From Iris pallida (Eukaryota; Streptophyta; Magnoliopsida; Asparagales; Iridaceae): 64,000 bases of DNA. The stretch is from NCBI GenBank assembly GCA_029216955.1, contig JANAVB010012075.1:352396-416395 (forward strand), in the 5' to 3' direction. Below the pieces are notes generated by a model. The model did no database searches. It worked only from the letters and a program-made list of their open reading frames with translations, and was not told where the DNA came from. Shown in pieces: positions 45,819 through 57,039 of the stretch; the first letter of the stretch is position 1, and each line of letters starts with the position of its first letter. The translations under genes were made by a program, and so were the position numbers.

Positions 45819-48800
45819 TGTAAAACCCCTAAATTTTTACTATATTTTTTTTTATAAATATGGTATTGATTTTGGTACTTCGTATTTATACGTCGCGTAC
45901 GAGTTTACGTTTCGTAAATTTCTCGTTAAGTGCGAATAAGTGCGAAGTACATATTTTTATAAAATGTTTTAATTATATAGATGTAGAAAATATTTCAAAA
46001 TAATAGACGATAAATACTTTATATTGCTTGAAGTTGTAAATGCATTGTGCCGAGGATTGTCAAACTTTATTTTTATTTAAAAAAAAGGTCATTTTATTTT
46101 ATGGTACTAGTATAACTAGTAATTTAGAAAAACTGTGTTTTATGTAAGTATTATTTTTGCATGCGAGTGTATATATATTAGTATTTTCGAAATTAATTCT
46201 TATCATATATTATCTCGAAAAAGGTATATTAAATATGGGTTGATTTAATATGTAGTTAATTATGGTGATTTAAGTTGAAAAAAAAGTTATTAGTTATTTA
46301 AATACAGTTTAAATTAGAGGTAGAATCTATTATATTGGATTATATTTGATTGAGTTACTTTTAAATCAATTTGAATTAAATAGTGGAAAATCTAAGGGGA
46401 ATTAAAACTCTTCTTAATCCTTATCTAAATAAGACTTTTGTAAATTCCCTGATTTTTCAAAATAAATATTTGTGGAATTTTTGGATTTTTAAATAACTAT
46501 TTATTGACTTATTATATAATTTATATTATTTTACATATATTTAGTATAGTGCTTATTAGTGAATTTAGTATAAAAATATATAAAGCTATTTTTCTAGTAT
46601 ATTAGGGATCTGAACTATATTATATAATTTTTTTTAAACTTTTAAGATTTATTTTATAACTTTTATTACTTTTTACATGTTACTTGTATTGTACACTATT
46701 TACATAATATATAATAAATGTCAATTTAGTATTAAATATTTCAGCTTGTATAAATGAGATTAGATAAAGGTTGTTTAAATAGATATAAACTCTATTTATT
46801 ATCTATAGTAATTTTAAATAATGTTATAGATAATTTAGGTTGTGTTTTATTGGGCTTTTTTTCCATAGAAAATATTTCCATCACAAATTTTCCACCAATT
46901 GTAGTGTTTGATAGCTTATATTTTCCATGGAATTATTTTCCAAAAAACTATCATTTTCCATATTTTCTTCTAAAATGGTGGAAAATAAAACTTGTCCAAC
47001 CCGTAGGAAAATATCATTTTCCATGGATAATAACTATTTACCATGGAAAATAATGACAATCAAACACCTAAATTAAGCTTTCCATGAATTTTTTTTAAAA
47101 TTCCATGGAATTTTTTCCTAGAAAAATAATTCCATGGAATTAATTTCTTTTCCACCTTGCAATCAAACGCACCCTTAGATAAATATGAACTATATTTAAG
47201 TTAATCATAATCCTAAGTCTAATAGGAAAGCATCCCTATCTATATCCTATCCTAACAAAGCAAACTCCAATTTATTTAAATCAAATCCTATCTAATTTAG
47301 GAGATAAATCTGAAATAAATAACTATATAAACCCAATACATCCCCCTACTATCAGCATAATTCAAAATTATTTTTAGTCCAATAAAACTCTAAAATTCGT
47401 CATTAGAATTCAGCCCCGCTTTTTAGTAGCAAGAGCAACTTGCAACGACGATATCTCCTAGCTCCGAACTCCGTTTTGCCTCCAGTATTTTTTAAAAGAA
47501 GCGTATCGAGGTAAGCTTTCCAAAAACATATTTTAATAGACAAAATTCATTCTATAGATTTTTACAAAATTGTTTGAGTATCTAGTGTCCCAAAAATAAA
47601 CGGGTTTCAGTATTTTTGCAATTTCGGGAGATTCCGAAAACGAAAATGTGATCCGTTTAGTTTTTCGGAGAGTTAATACAAAAACCTATGTCATATCCTA
47701 ACTTTATAATTTATTAAATAAAGGTAATAGGTGCAGTATTATTTATAATTAGCTAATAGACTATTTTCAGCATCCGAAGTTGTACCTATACCTTCCTCTT
47801 GTGCACTGCTGTTGATTCGTCGCCAGGATATCATCTTACCTCACTCGGACATCAGGCAAGACACCTTGCCTTTACTGTTTAATTTCTTGCTCAATATCAT
47901 GCATGCTTTTTCTTTAGGTTGTTCTTTCAAAATTATATATATATGCAAATTATTATATTTTATGCAATTGGCTTAGAGTTAAGGGACCACCGTATGTTTA
48001 GTGCATTTCATAAACTGTCACGATGTGCCACAGGTTGTGTGTGAGTTGTGAGTCGCATATAGTTTTGGACTTACGTACCGACCGTACATCGGTGCGTACA
48101 GGCCGTGCGATAAGATATAACTGCTAATAGATTATGTAGAAGACTTGGCAGTTAATAAGGATTAAACAGTGTCGTGGAGTCGACATATGTATAGTATCAT
48201 GGGGAGAGGGGGAGACAGTTATTAGCGTAGGGGCTACATGTTCAGTACACACATAGATTTGGGCCGATAGTGTCTCGGATGAGTGCTACTTACTGCCCCG
48301 GGGCCGATAGTTCTCGTATGAGAGCTACTTTCTGCCCATGGTCGATAGTGTCTCTTATGAGCGCTCCCTACTACCACTCTCTCTCCATCTATGTTGAAAA
48401 CCTAAGCTCCTGCGTAGAACGTTGTCTTCTCAAAGTGTATATCACATAGAATGGTTAGGAACCTTTACTCATGCATACTTTTCTGTTGAGCTTTATTTAT
48501 TCAGTTTATCGGCATGATATTATGTGTCTTGTTACGTCCCTCTGAGGACCTGTTTTTTCCCCAGGTATGTGTGTTGATATTTTCTGCAGGTGTTCTAGCC
48601 AATGCCGTGATCTTCCCTATTTCTCGAATATGAGTGCTCTTGGTTTGTTTTATCATTTTGTCGATCGCTTTCTTGTACATTTATATCATTGAGATAGTTG
48701 GTAGTGGACTTTGTCTCCGCCCAACGATTGTACCATAACTATTCAAGTTGATCCTACCTTTATTTTATTTATATTTGTGGATGAGAGCTAGCATGTCTTG

Positions 48801-48910
48801 GTTCTCTATATTTTACAGCTTATACATATATACGAGTCGTATATTTACTCGTATGTATACAGCTGGCATGATACGTATCTAGTCTCAAGTATTGGGACTG
48901 GGGCGTTACG
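45819..48910 (+). repeat. 5' LTR of LARD-B
   Basis: 'tgtaaaacccc' to 'gggcgttacg'; the terminal A is mutated to G. It holds the MITE at 46838-47174 and a three-copy tandem of a ~45-base unit 'gccgatagtgtctcggatga' (about 48252-48376). No gene. Confidence 0.9.
46838..47174. mobile_element. Tourist-like (PIF/Harbinger) MITE
   Basis: 337 bases flanked by TTA (46835-46837, 47175-47177). The terminal inverted repeats are imperfect: GGTTGTGTTTTATTGG and the complement of the other end GGGTGCGTTTGATTGC, the Tourist/Harbinger style. The 3' LTR of the same element has the uninterrupted site with a single TTA (53035-53045 region). The interior is rich in CCATGGAA palindromes and folds on itself. No transposase; the open frame 46754-47053 is spurious. 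Confidence 0.85.
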
Positions 48911-51900
48911 TGTTTTTGTGGTGGCCCATGCAGGTCAGTTTGTCACTTCGGTTACATAATTGTACCGATGTGAGCCTGTAATATTGGATTAGAATCTAGG
49001 AATCTCATCCATACAGCTTGACCTCTTCCCTTGGCTTCAATTTCTGAACTCTTGTTCGACCTCCTTGAACTGCATCTTGCTTGATTCCTTTCTACCGTTG
49101 ATTCTTATTTTCGTGCTTAGTGTCAACTAGGAAGATGACTACACTAGTATATGCTCATAGGTCAAACACACGGCTAAAATGGTGATATTGACAATTGGAA
49201 TACATCCAAGTCTCTAATTGAGTTAAAAAGGTTTTTTTAGTGTGATTTAATAATTAGTAATTGGTAAAGTAGGATATTACCACGGAAAGTTTTAACCTTG
49301 AGATTTCTAAATAGTAAACACCAGAGGATTTATAGAATTTCATACTTGGTTTAAGAAAGTGATTGATTTTCAAGATTTGATATTTATGAATTATTGGATT
49401 ATAGTTATACATTCTTGCATAAGTATAAAATTGATTTACTTTTCGAGTTGTGATATTTATGAGTTTTGGGTGACAGATATACATCTTTGAACAAATATAA
49501 AATTTATTTGATTTTCGAGTTTTGATGTTTATGATTTATTGTATTATAGTTATACATTTTTGAACAGTTATAAATTTGGTTTGAAAATAATCTTAGTTTT
49601 TAAAAATGGCCATAGGAATTATTTAAATTTGAGTTGTACAACTTGCGATTTTTGTGTTTATTAAATGTTAAATTTTAAGTGGAAGTAATGATGGTGAATT
49701 TTGGTTTAAAATATTTGAAAGTTATGAAAACAATTTTTGAGAAATTTTTATTTTAAATGGTATCCTATGATTGAGGATTTACAAATCTATTTAGATTTTT
49801 GGTAAAAAAAAGAGATTTTTACTGATAAGATTATTTGAAAATTTAGTTTAATATTGGATTGTTAATATCGCAAATTTTGAAATAAAATAAAAATATAGTA
49901 ATGATGTGATAAGGTTGTTTTGATTGATCAAATAAAGTTACCATTTAAAATTTTTGGTTATGTTGGTATGACTTAGTATGAATAGAAGTTATAATTGATA
50001 AGAGCATTGAGCGTAATTTTTGAGATTGCTTTTAATATGCTAAGAGTTTTATTATGAGTTATTTGAAAATTTTAGAGTGTTAAATTTTTGATTGATTGTG
50101 CAATTTTTATGGATTCATAAATTATAAACTCTTGAGTTAAATAGTTGAATTTAAACGTTAATTTTGGAAAAGGTTAGTAGTAACGTGACAAAATTTTGCT
50201 TTGAGATTTATGAGAGTGATTTAAATTTTTATGATAAATTTGAACGGCTTGGAGCGAATACAAATTTTGGTGTTTTATTTTTGAAAGTTTAATTTTGAAA
50301 CTTTTGGAGGAAATTTGAGTTAAATTTTAATGGTAGGCCATTAAGATAGCTCTATTGAGATAGATGTTCTCCACATTAATTGCCATGTCACTCATGACCA
50401 TGATAGTATTATATACACCAGTGTTGTTAGTCATCTACCAAACTATGTGACTGTATTTCCACCTTGACTTACTCGACCTTCCTTCAATTCTAGATCTTTT
50501 AATTGCGACATTCTAACCCATTTGCAATTTGAATAATGAGTTAATGGTTCCTTAACTGTATTCATCTAGAAGACTATCTTCTCTCTGGAATTGTGTTCCT
50601 AAATTATTTTTATGGATTCTTTAATTAATTTCATTTCATGCTTTAACTTGATCTTCTTTATTTTGTGCATTAATTATCATCTCGTGAACTCCCACTTTCT
50701 ATTTTAAATTCTTTTGTGTCCTTTAGTGTGACTTGGATATTTGGAGCACAACACTAGACTTTTCCATTCAACAAATTTCATATACAAGACCTAGACGAGC
50801 CCACCTTCATGTAGGAATATCACGTGCCACTAAAACACGTTCCCATGTACTTTATTTTTGTGATACGGCTTTCAAGTCAAAATGGCTAGCTATAAACCAT
50901 ACCATAATACTATTGTCCTTTTCGACCACAGATAGTGACTCAATCTCGACTAAATTCTTTCAACCCGATATGTGATGAGATTCTACTTGATTTCCTTTAA
51001 TGCTCAATTTTGTGCCTTACCATGATTGCTTAACTCGTGGTCCCATCACACTACTAGTTTAACTCTTGTAAGTTGGGTAGAATACCTCACGACCTAACCA
51101 ACATTTTGTGGACCACATTGATAGATTCACTTGGACCATAGAATTCAGTGGATCCTAACTTATCTAGTCAACCAAGCCGACTGTATAGACCGAATCTTTG
51201 TGCAAGACTTAGATTTTAAAGGATCTTGGACTCTTTAAATTTCCTTCATCATCCACTGCTTATAGTTTGACTATCTTATGTTGCTATTATAGTCTAGTTT
51301 TGCAAGCTTACTCCTTATCGAGCTTTTTCGTGACATATGTTATAGTGGGCGCCCACTAATACATTGTCTAATCAGAACCAATGTATTATGGTCTGATCAA
51401 CCATAGTGCACTTGGTTCGCCTTTCGTATATCATTCTACGTAGATGGAGACATAGTAAACGTGTCCCTAGAGTCTCCTCCGCGATTACCTTGGCAATTCT
51501 CTTAGAATTATACAACCGCCTTTGAATCACATATTGACATACGAAATTATCTCCTTTGGACTCTTGTTGGCTTTCGTCTTTTAACTATTCTAGATAAGGC
51601 TTGTGATCGATAGATAGATCAAACCATTCTCCTTTGACCATGATATTTGTATATACTTGGGGATAGTTAACCACTGACCAACCAATATGACTATCCCCGT
51701 CTTGAGCTACTTGCCTTTTACTTTAACCCTAGATTCAACTTTCATGACCTTTTTGAAATTTGAAGACGATTCAACTCTAAGCCTAGATGACCCTACTCTA
51801 TCGAGGAACCATAATTTCTACGTCCCCAAATTATTCCTTTTGATTACTCTATTCCTTACTATACTCTGAATTCATGCAATCCTTGCCTTAGTTAGCGATC

Positions 51901-52058
51901 CTCTATCAATATCATACCCTTGAATTATTTTTCTTTCGCCGTTATTGAAATCACGAATTAAAACATCGTTCTCGCCTAATGATTGAAAGTATTAACATAC
52001 TCTTGTACCCTACCTACTCCTAAATTTCGAGGACGAAATTCTTGTAAGTTGGGTAGGA
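48911..52058 (+). other. LARD-B internal non-coding domain with PBS and purine tract
   Basis: The PBS TGGTGGCCCATGCAGGTC is at 48919-48936, set back 8 nt from the LTR. The body has no frame above 80 codons and no retroviral motif. It is collinear with LARD-A 6348-9166 plus 19853-20293 in reverse. At 49346-49350 a single TTGGT marks the site where the Tekay element sits in LARD-A. It ends with 'tttcgaggacgaaattc' and a short purine tract 'aagttgggtagga' before the 3' LTR. Confidence 0.85.
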
Positions 52059-54808
52059 TGTAAAATCCCTAAATTTTTACTATATTTTTTATAAATATGG
52101 TATTGATTTTGGTACTTCGTATTTGTACGTCGCGTACGAGTTTACGTTTCGTAAATTTCTCGTTAAGTGCGAATAAGTGCGAAGTACATATTTTTATAAA
52201 ATGTTTTAATTATATAGATGTAGAAAATATTTCAAAATAATAGACGATAAATATTTTATATTGCTTGAAGTTGTAAATGCATTGTGCCGAGGATTGTCAA
52301 ACTTTATTTTTATTTAAAAAAAAGGTCATTTTATTTTATGGTACTAGTATAACTAGTAATTTAGAAAAACTGTGTTTTATGTAAGTATTATTTTTGCATG
52401 CGAGTGTATATATATTAGTATTTTCGAAATTAATTATTATCATATATTATCTCGAAAAAGGTATATTAAATATGGGTTGATTTAATATGTAATTAATTAT
52501 GGTGATTTAAGTTGAAAAAAAAGTTATTAGTTATTTAAATACATTTTAAATTAGAGGTAGAATCTATCTATATTGGATTATATTTGATTGAGTTACTTTT
52601 AAATTAATTTGAATTAAATAGTGGAAAATCTAAGGGGAATTAAAACTCTTCTTAGTCCTTATCTAAATAAGACTTTTGTAAATCTCCTAATTTTTCAAAA
52701 TAAATATTTGTGGAATTTTTGGATTTTTAAATAACTATTTATTGACTTATTATATAATTTATATTATTTTACATATATTTAGTATAGTGCTCATTAGTGA
52801 ATTTAGTATAAAAATATATAAAGCTATTTTTCTAGTATATTAGGGATCTGAACTATATTATACAATTTTTTTTTCAAACTTTTAAGATTTATTTTATAAC
52901 TTTTATTACTTTTTACATGTTACTTGTATTGTACACTATTTACATAATATAGAATAAATGTCAATTTAGTATTAAATATTTCAGCTTGTATGAATGAGAT
53001 TAGATAAAGGTTGTTTAAATAGATATAAACTCTATTTATTATCTATAGTAATTTTAAATAATATTATAGATAATTTAGATAAATATGAACTATATTTAAG
53101 TTAATCATAATCCTAAGTCTAATAGGAAAGCATCCCTATATACATCCTATCATAACAAAGCAAACTCCAATTTATTTAAATCAAATCCTATCTAATTTAG
53201 GAGATAAATCTGAAATAAATAACTATATAAACCCAATACATCCCCCTTCTATCAGCCATAATTCGAAATTATTTTTAGACCAATAGAAACTCTAAAATTC
53301 GTCATTAGAATTCAGTCCCCCTTTTTAGTAGCAAGAGCAACTTGCAACGACGATATCTCCTAGCTCCGAACTCCGTTTTGCCTCCAGTTTTTTTTAAAAG
53401 AAGCGTATCGAGCTAAGCTTTCCAAAAACATATTTTAAAAGACAAAATTCATTCTGTAGATTTCTACAAAATTGTTTGAGTATCTAGTGTCCCAAAAATA
53501 AACGGGTTTCAGTATTTTTGCGATTTTGGGAGATTCCGGAAACGAAAATGCGATCCGTTTAGTTTTTCAGAGAGCTAATATGAAACCTATGCCATATCCT
53601 AACTTTATAATTTATTAAATAAATGTAATATGTGCAGTATTATTTATAATTAGATAATAGACTATTTTCAGCATCCGAAGTTGTACCTATACCTTCCTCT
53701 TGTGCACTGCTGTTGAGTCATCGCCAGGACATCATCTTACCTTACTCGGACATTAGGCAATACACCTTGCCTTTACTGTTTAATTTCTTGCTCAATATCA
53801 TGCATGCTTTTTCTTTAGGTTGTTCTTTCAAAATTATATATATATGCAAATTATTATATTTTATGCAATTGGCTTAGAGTTATGGGACCACCGTATGTTT
53901 AGTACATTTCATAAACTGTCACGATGTGCTACGGGTTGTGTGTGAGTTGTGAGTCGTATATAGTTTCAGACTTGCGTACCGACCGTACATCGGTGCGTAC
54001 AGGCCGTACGATAAGATATAACTGCTAATAGATTATGTAGAAGACTTGGCAGTTAATAAGGATTAAACAGTATCGTGGAGTCGACATATATATAGTATCA
54101 TGGGGAGGGGAAGACATTTATTAGCGTAGGGGCTACATGTTCAGTACACACATAGATTTCGGCCGATAGTGTCTCGGATGAGCGCTACTTACTGCCCCGG
54201 GGCCGATAGTTCTCGTATGAGAGCTACTTTCTGCCCATGGTCGATAGTGTCTCTTATGAGCGCTACCTACTACCACTCTCTCTCCATCTATGTTGAACAC
54301 CTAAGCTCCTGCGTAGAACATTGTCTTCTCAAAGTGTATATCACATAGAATGGTTAGGAACCTTTACTCAAGCATACTTTTCTGTTGAGCTTTATTTATT
54401 CAGTTTATCGGCATGATATTATGTGTCTTGTTACGTCCCTCTGAGGACCTGGTTTTTTTCCAGGTGTGTGTGTTCATATTTTCTGCAGGTGTTCTAGCCA
54501 AGGCCGTGATCTTTTCCATTTCTCGAAGATGAGTGCTCATGGTTTGTTTTATCATTTTGTCGATCGCTTTCTTGTACATTTATATCATTGAGATAGTTGG
54601 TAGTGGACTTTGTCTCTGCCCAACGATTGTACCATAACTATTCAAGTTGATCCTACCTTTATTTTATTTATATTTATGGATGAGAGTTAGCATGTCTTGG
54701 TTCTCTACATTTTACAGCTTATGTATATATACGAGTCGTATATTTATCGTATGTATACAGCTGGCATGATACGTATCTAGTCTCAAGTATTGGGACTGGG
54801 GCGTTACA
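52059..54808 (+). repeat. 3' LTR of LARD-B
   Basis: 2,750 bases, 'tgtaaaatccc' to 'ggggcgttaca', without the MITE. It carries the same three-copy ~45-base tandem (about 54162-54287). No gene. Confidence 0.92.
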
Positions 54809-54813
54809 TCAAT

Positions 54814-56943
54814 ATTTTACTAATCTTTTGTTTACCAGCGATCATCTTATCGTAGAAAACAATTTTATACACTGTTTATTTATAAAAACTAATTTATTAT
54901 TTTTAATAAGAAAAGTAATTATACTATAACATTTTAATGGAAATTCCATTATCGTAAAAGTTTCAAAATAATTGCTAAGTATTAAAATACATTTTTCGGT
55001 CCTAAACTCTATCCTTTATAAAAATATTGTATAACTAACTGATACCAAATTTATTAGTTTTTGGGACAAATTGAGAATAATAATATTCCTTTAGAAATAA
55101 AATCGTTTTAGAAATACATATATTTACACTTTTCTGATAGCATTTTAAATACTGAAATTATTTAGCTAGTTTAACCAATAATGACTTTTATACTAATAAT
55201 CCCAATTAATCAGGACTAAAACTTATTTATTAGCAACTTAAGCATAGATAAAGCCTTACAACATATATTACCACCTACCTTAATATTTAACATTAAAACT
55301 AAAACATTAATAAAGAATTATTACCAAACAAATGGTTAAAGAACTACACTAGCTATTCCAAATGGGCAGAGCTTAATTCTGGCCATTGGTCAGAATATGC
55401 ACAAGTTTGCAAAAGGTTAAAAGAAGATTTCTGGTTTGGAAATTTACCAGAAGGTTGTACGAAGGAGTACCGAGGGGAGGCATCGGACTCAGAACGGACG
55501 TCGGAACGTTATGGAAAATGGCTCGGGCACGAGCACGGGCACGGGCACGGGCACGCGGAACACGCGGGCAGCGCGGGGAAGGTCCATGCGGGCTGGACGC
55601 GCACGGGCGCTGGTCGGCCGAGCGCTGGTCGGCGTGGACGGGGGCCGACTGGGGCAGCCGAGCGGCAGGGGGCAGGGCCGGTCGGGGCACTGCACGGCAG
55701 GGGACGGCTGGGCTGGGCATGGCTTGGAAAGGTGGAGAGAGGGATCTCGGAATGGCGGGGGCGGCGAGGGGAGTTCGGTGGCGCCTTTGGATCGAAAATT
55801 GGTGGAGTAGGTTGGAAGATAGGAAGTTTCTTGTGAGAAATGAGAATGGGAGTTTCTGTGATAGGGGTGGGTTTCTCCTTCTGAGAGTTACGTAGTGGAG
55901 AGGAAGAGGGGTACGTGTGGCGTACAGAGCGGATCTGAGAGAAAGAATCGGGTGAGTGGGAGAATGGGTAAGAAACGGGTTTGGGTTTGGGCTTAAGTCA
56001 ATGGGCTCCAAAGAGAACTAACCCAAAAGAACTAATAAAAAGCCCAAAGCCACAAAAATTAACAGCACAACTAAAAAAAATATAAATCACAAAATATGGG
56101 CTTCACATGTCTTGAGAAGAGGGTCGCACTCCTCGACACGTGGTTGTCGCCATAGGAATATGACCTAGGCGTCGCATTCTGAAATAGCAGCCATCTCCAT
56201 GGCGAGAAGCTTGGATCGTCGAGAAGGAAGAAGAACAGGGCGAAAAAGAAATTGGCAGGGCTTCGCCTATGTAGAGAGGAATGAAGAACAATATAGAGAG
56301 GGGTCCTATTTATAGCTCTATACGCTCGGTTGATCGTTTTGAGCGGACGATGATGATCGGCGGGGTTAAGTCTGTGGCAGTTGATGGTTACGATGGATCG
56401 GACTAGGTCGGTAGGAAGGAAACTTCGAGAAGGCTCTGGATTGAATGGGGATTGGCCGTCCACTCATTGCGTCAAGCAACGAGAGCACCGTCTCTCTCTG
56501 CGAGCCGAGCATCGATCAGAAAGAGGAAAGAAAAAGCTGAGATATAAAAGAGTGGTTCAATTTTTAAGAAGATAACCTATTGGGTCGGGTTGGCTTAATA
56601 GTTTGGCATGATTAATTAGGTTATGGGTCGACTATATCCATATTGGGTTGGGTTTCAACTAATCAATAGGTTTTAAAATGTAGGTTTTGAGCTTAAATAA
56701 TAATAATGGCTTTGGGCTTTTAAGATGGGCATGACTGATCAAAATTGTTTCTAGGGTTTTAAAGTTCAGGAAATGGCTTTAATAACAGATGGCTTAAATA
56801 AGCCATCCAAATCTATGGCTTTAAACTAGGCTTTATAAAATAAATAAAACGTTAGATATAATAGATATATAAAAGATAATTAATAAATATATAGAAGTAG
56901 ATATGAAAAATAGCTAATCTTATTTAGAGAAGGTAGAGTTACA
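54814..56943 (-). repeat. LTR of element X and/or 3' LTR of element Z, third segment
   Basis: Continues the segment interrupted at 45818 and ends 'gtagagttaca' at 56943, directly followed by the purine tract of element Z. It contains a short GCACGG hexamer run (about 55520-55560) inside a GC-rich stretch. A minus-strand TATA box lies at 56307-56314. Frames 55373-56011 and 56071-56463 have no recognisable domain and are probably LTR sequence. Whether X and Z share this LTR or two LTRs are merged here is unresolved. Confidence 0.55.
56307..56314 (-). promoter_or_regulatory. Probable LTR TATA box
   Basis: Minus strand GCTATAAATAGGACC about 630 bases inside the LTR start at 56943, a normal U3 position. 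Confidence 0.5.
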
Positions 56944-56985
56944 AATCTACCCTCCTTAAAAAAATTCGTCCTTGAAATTTCAGGA
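56944..56985 (-). other. Polypurine tract and pre-LTR motif of element Z
   Basis: On the minus strand a decayed AAATTTCAAGGACGAATTT motif is followed by AAGGAGGGTAGATT, next to TGTAACTCTACC. Same layout as in the Tekay-type element. Confidence 0.65.
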
Positions 56986-57039
56986 GAGTAATGAGTACAT
57001 CACATCTCAAAAAGATAGGAGTATCACTTTTTTATCTCA

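Larger units (their letters stand above)
45819..54808 (+). mobile_element. LARD-B: non-autonomous gypsy-type LTR element
   Basis: A perfect target duplication TCAAT (45814-45818 and 54809-54813) flanks it. The LTRs are 45819-48910 and 52059-54808; the internal region is 48911-52058, 3.1 kb without coding capacity. The internal region and the last part of the LTR match LARD-A, but the first half of the LTR (U3) does not. The 5' LTR is longer because of a 337-base MITE. The PBS at 48919-48936 is tRNA-Ile type. Confidence 0.9.

Noticed and set aside
46754..47053. 99-codon frame across the MITE boundary
   Set aside because: The frame starts in LTR sequence and runs into the MITE; the empty-site LTR lacks it.
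55373..56011. 212-codon minus-strand frame rich in Pro, Arg and Ala
   Set aside because: It lies in a GC-rich LTR stretch with a GCACGG hexamer run, has an equally open opposite strand, and no recognisable domain.
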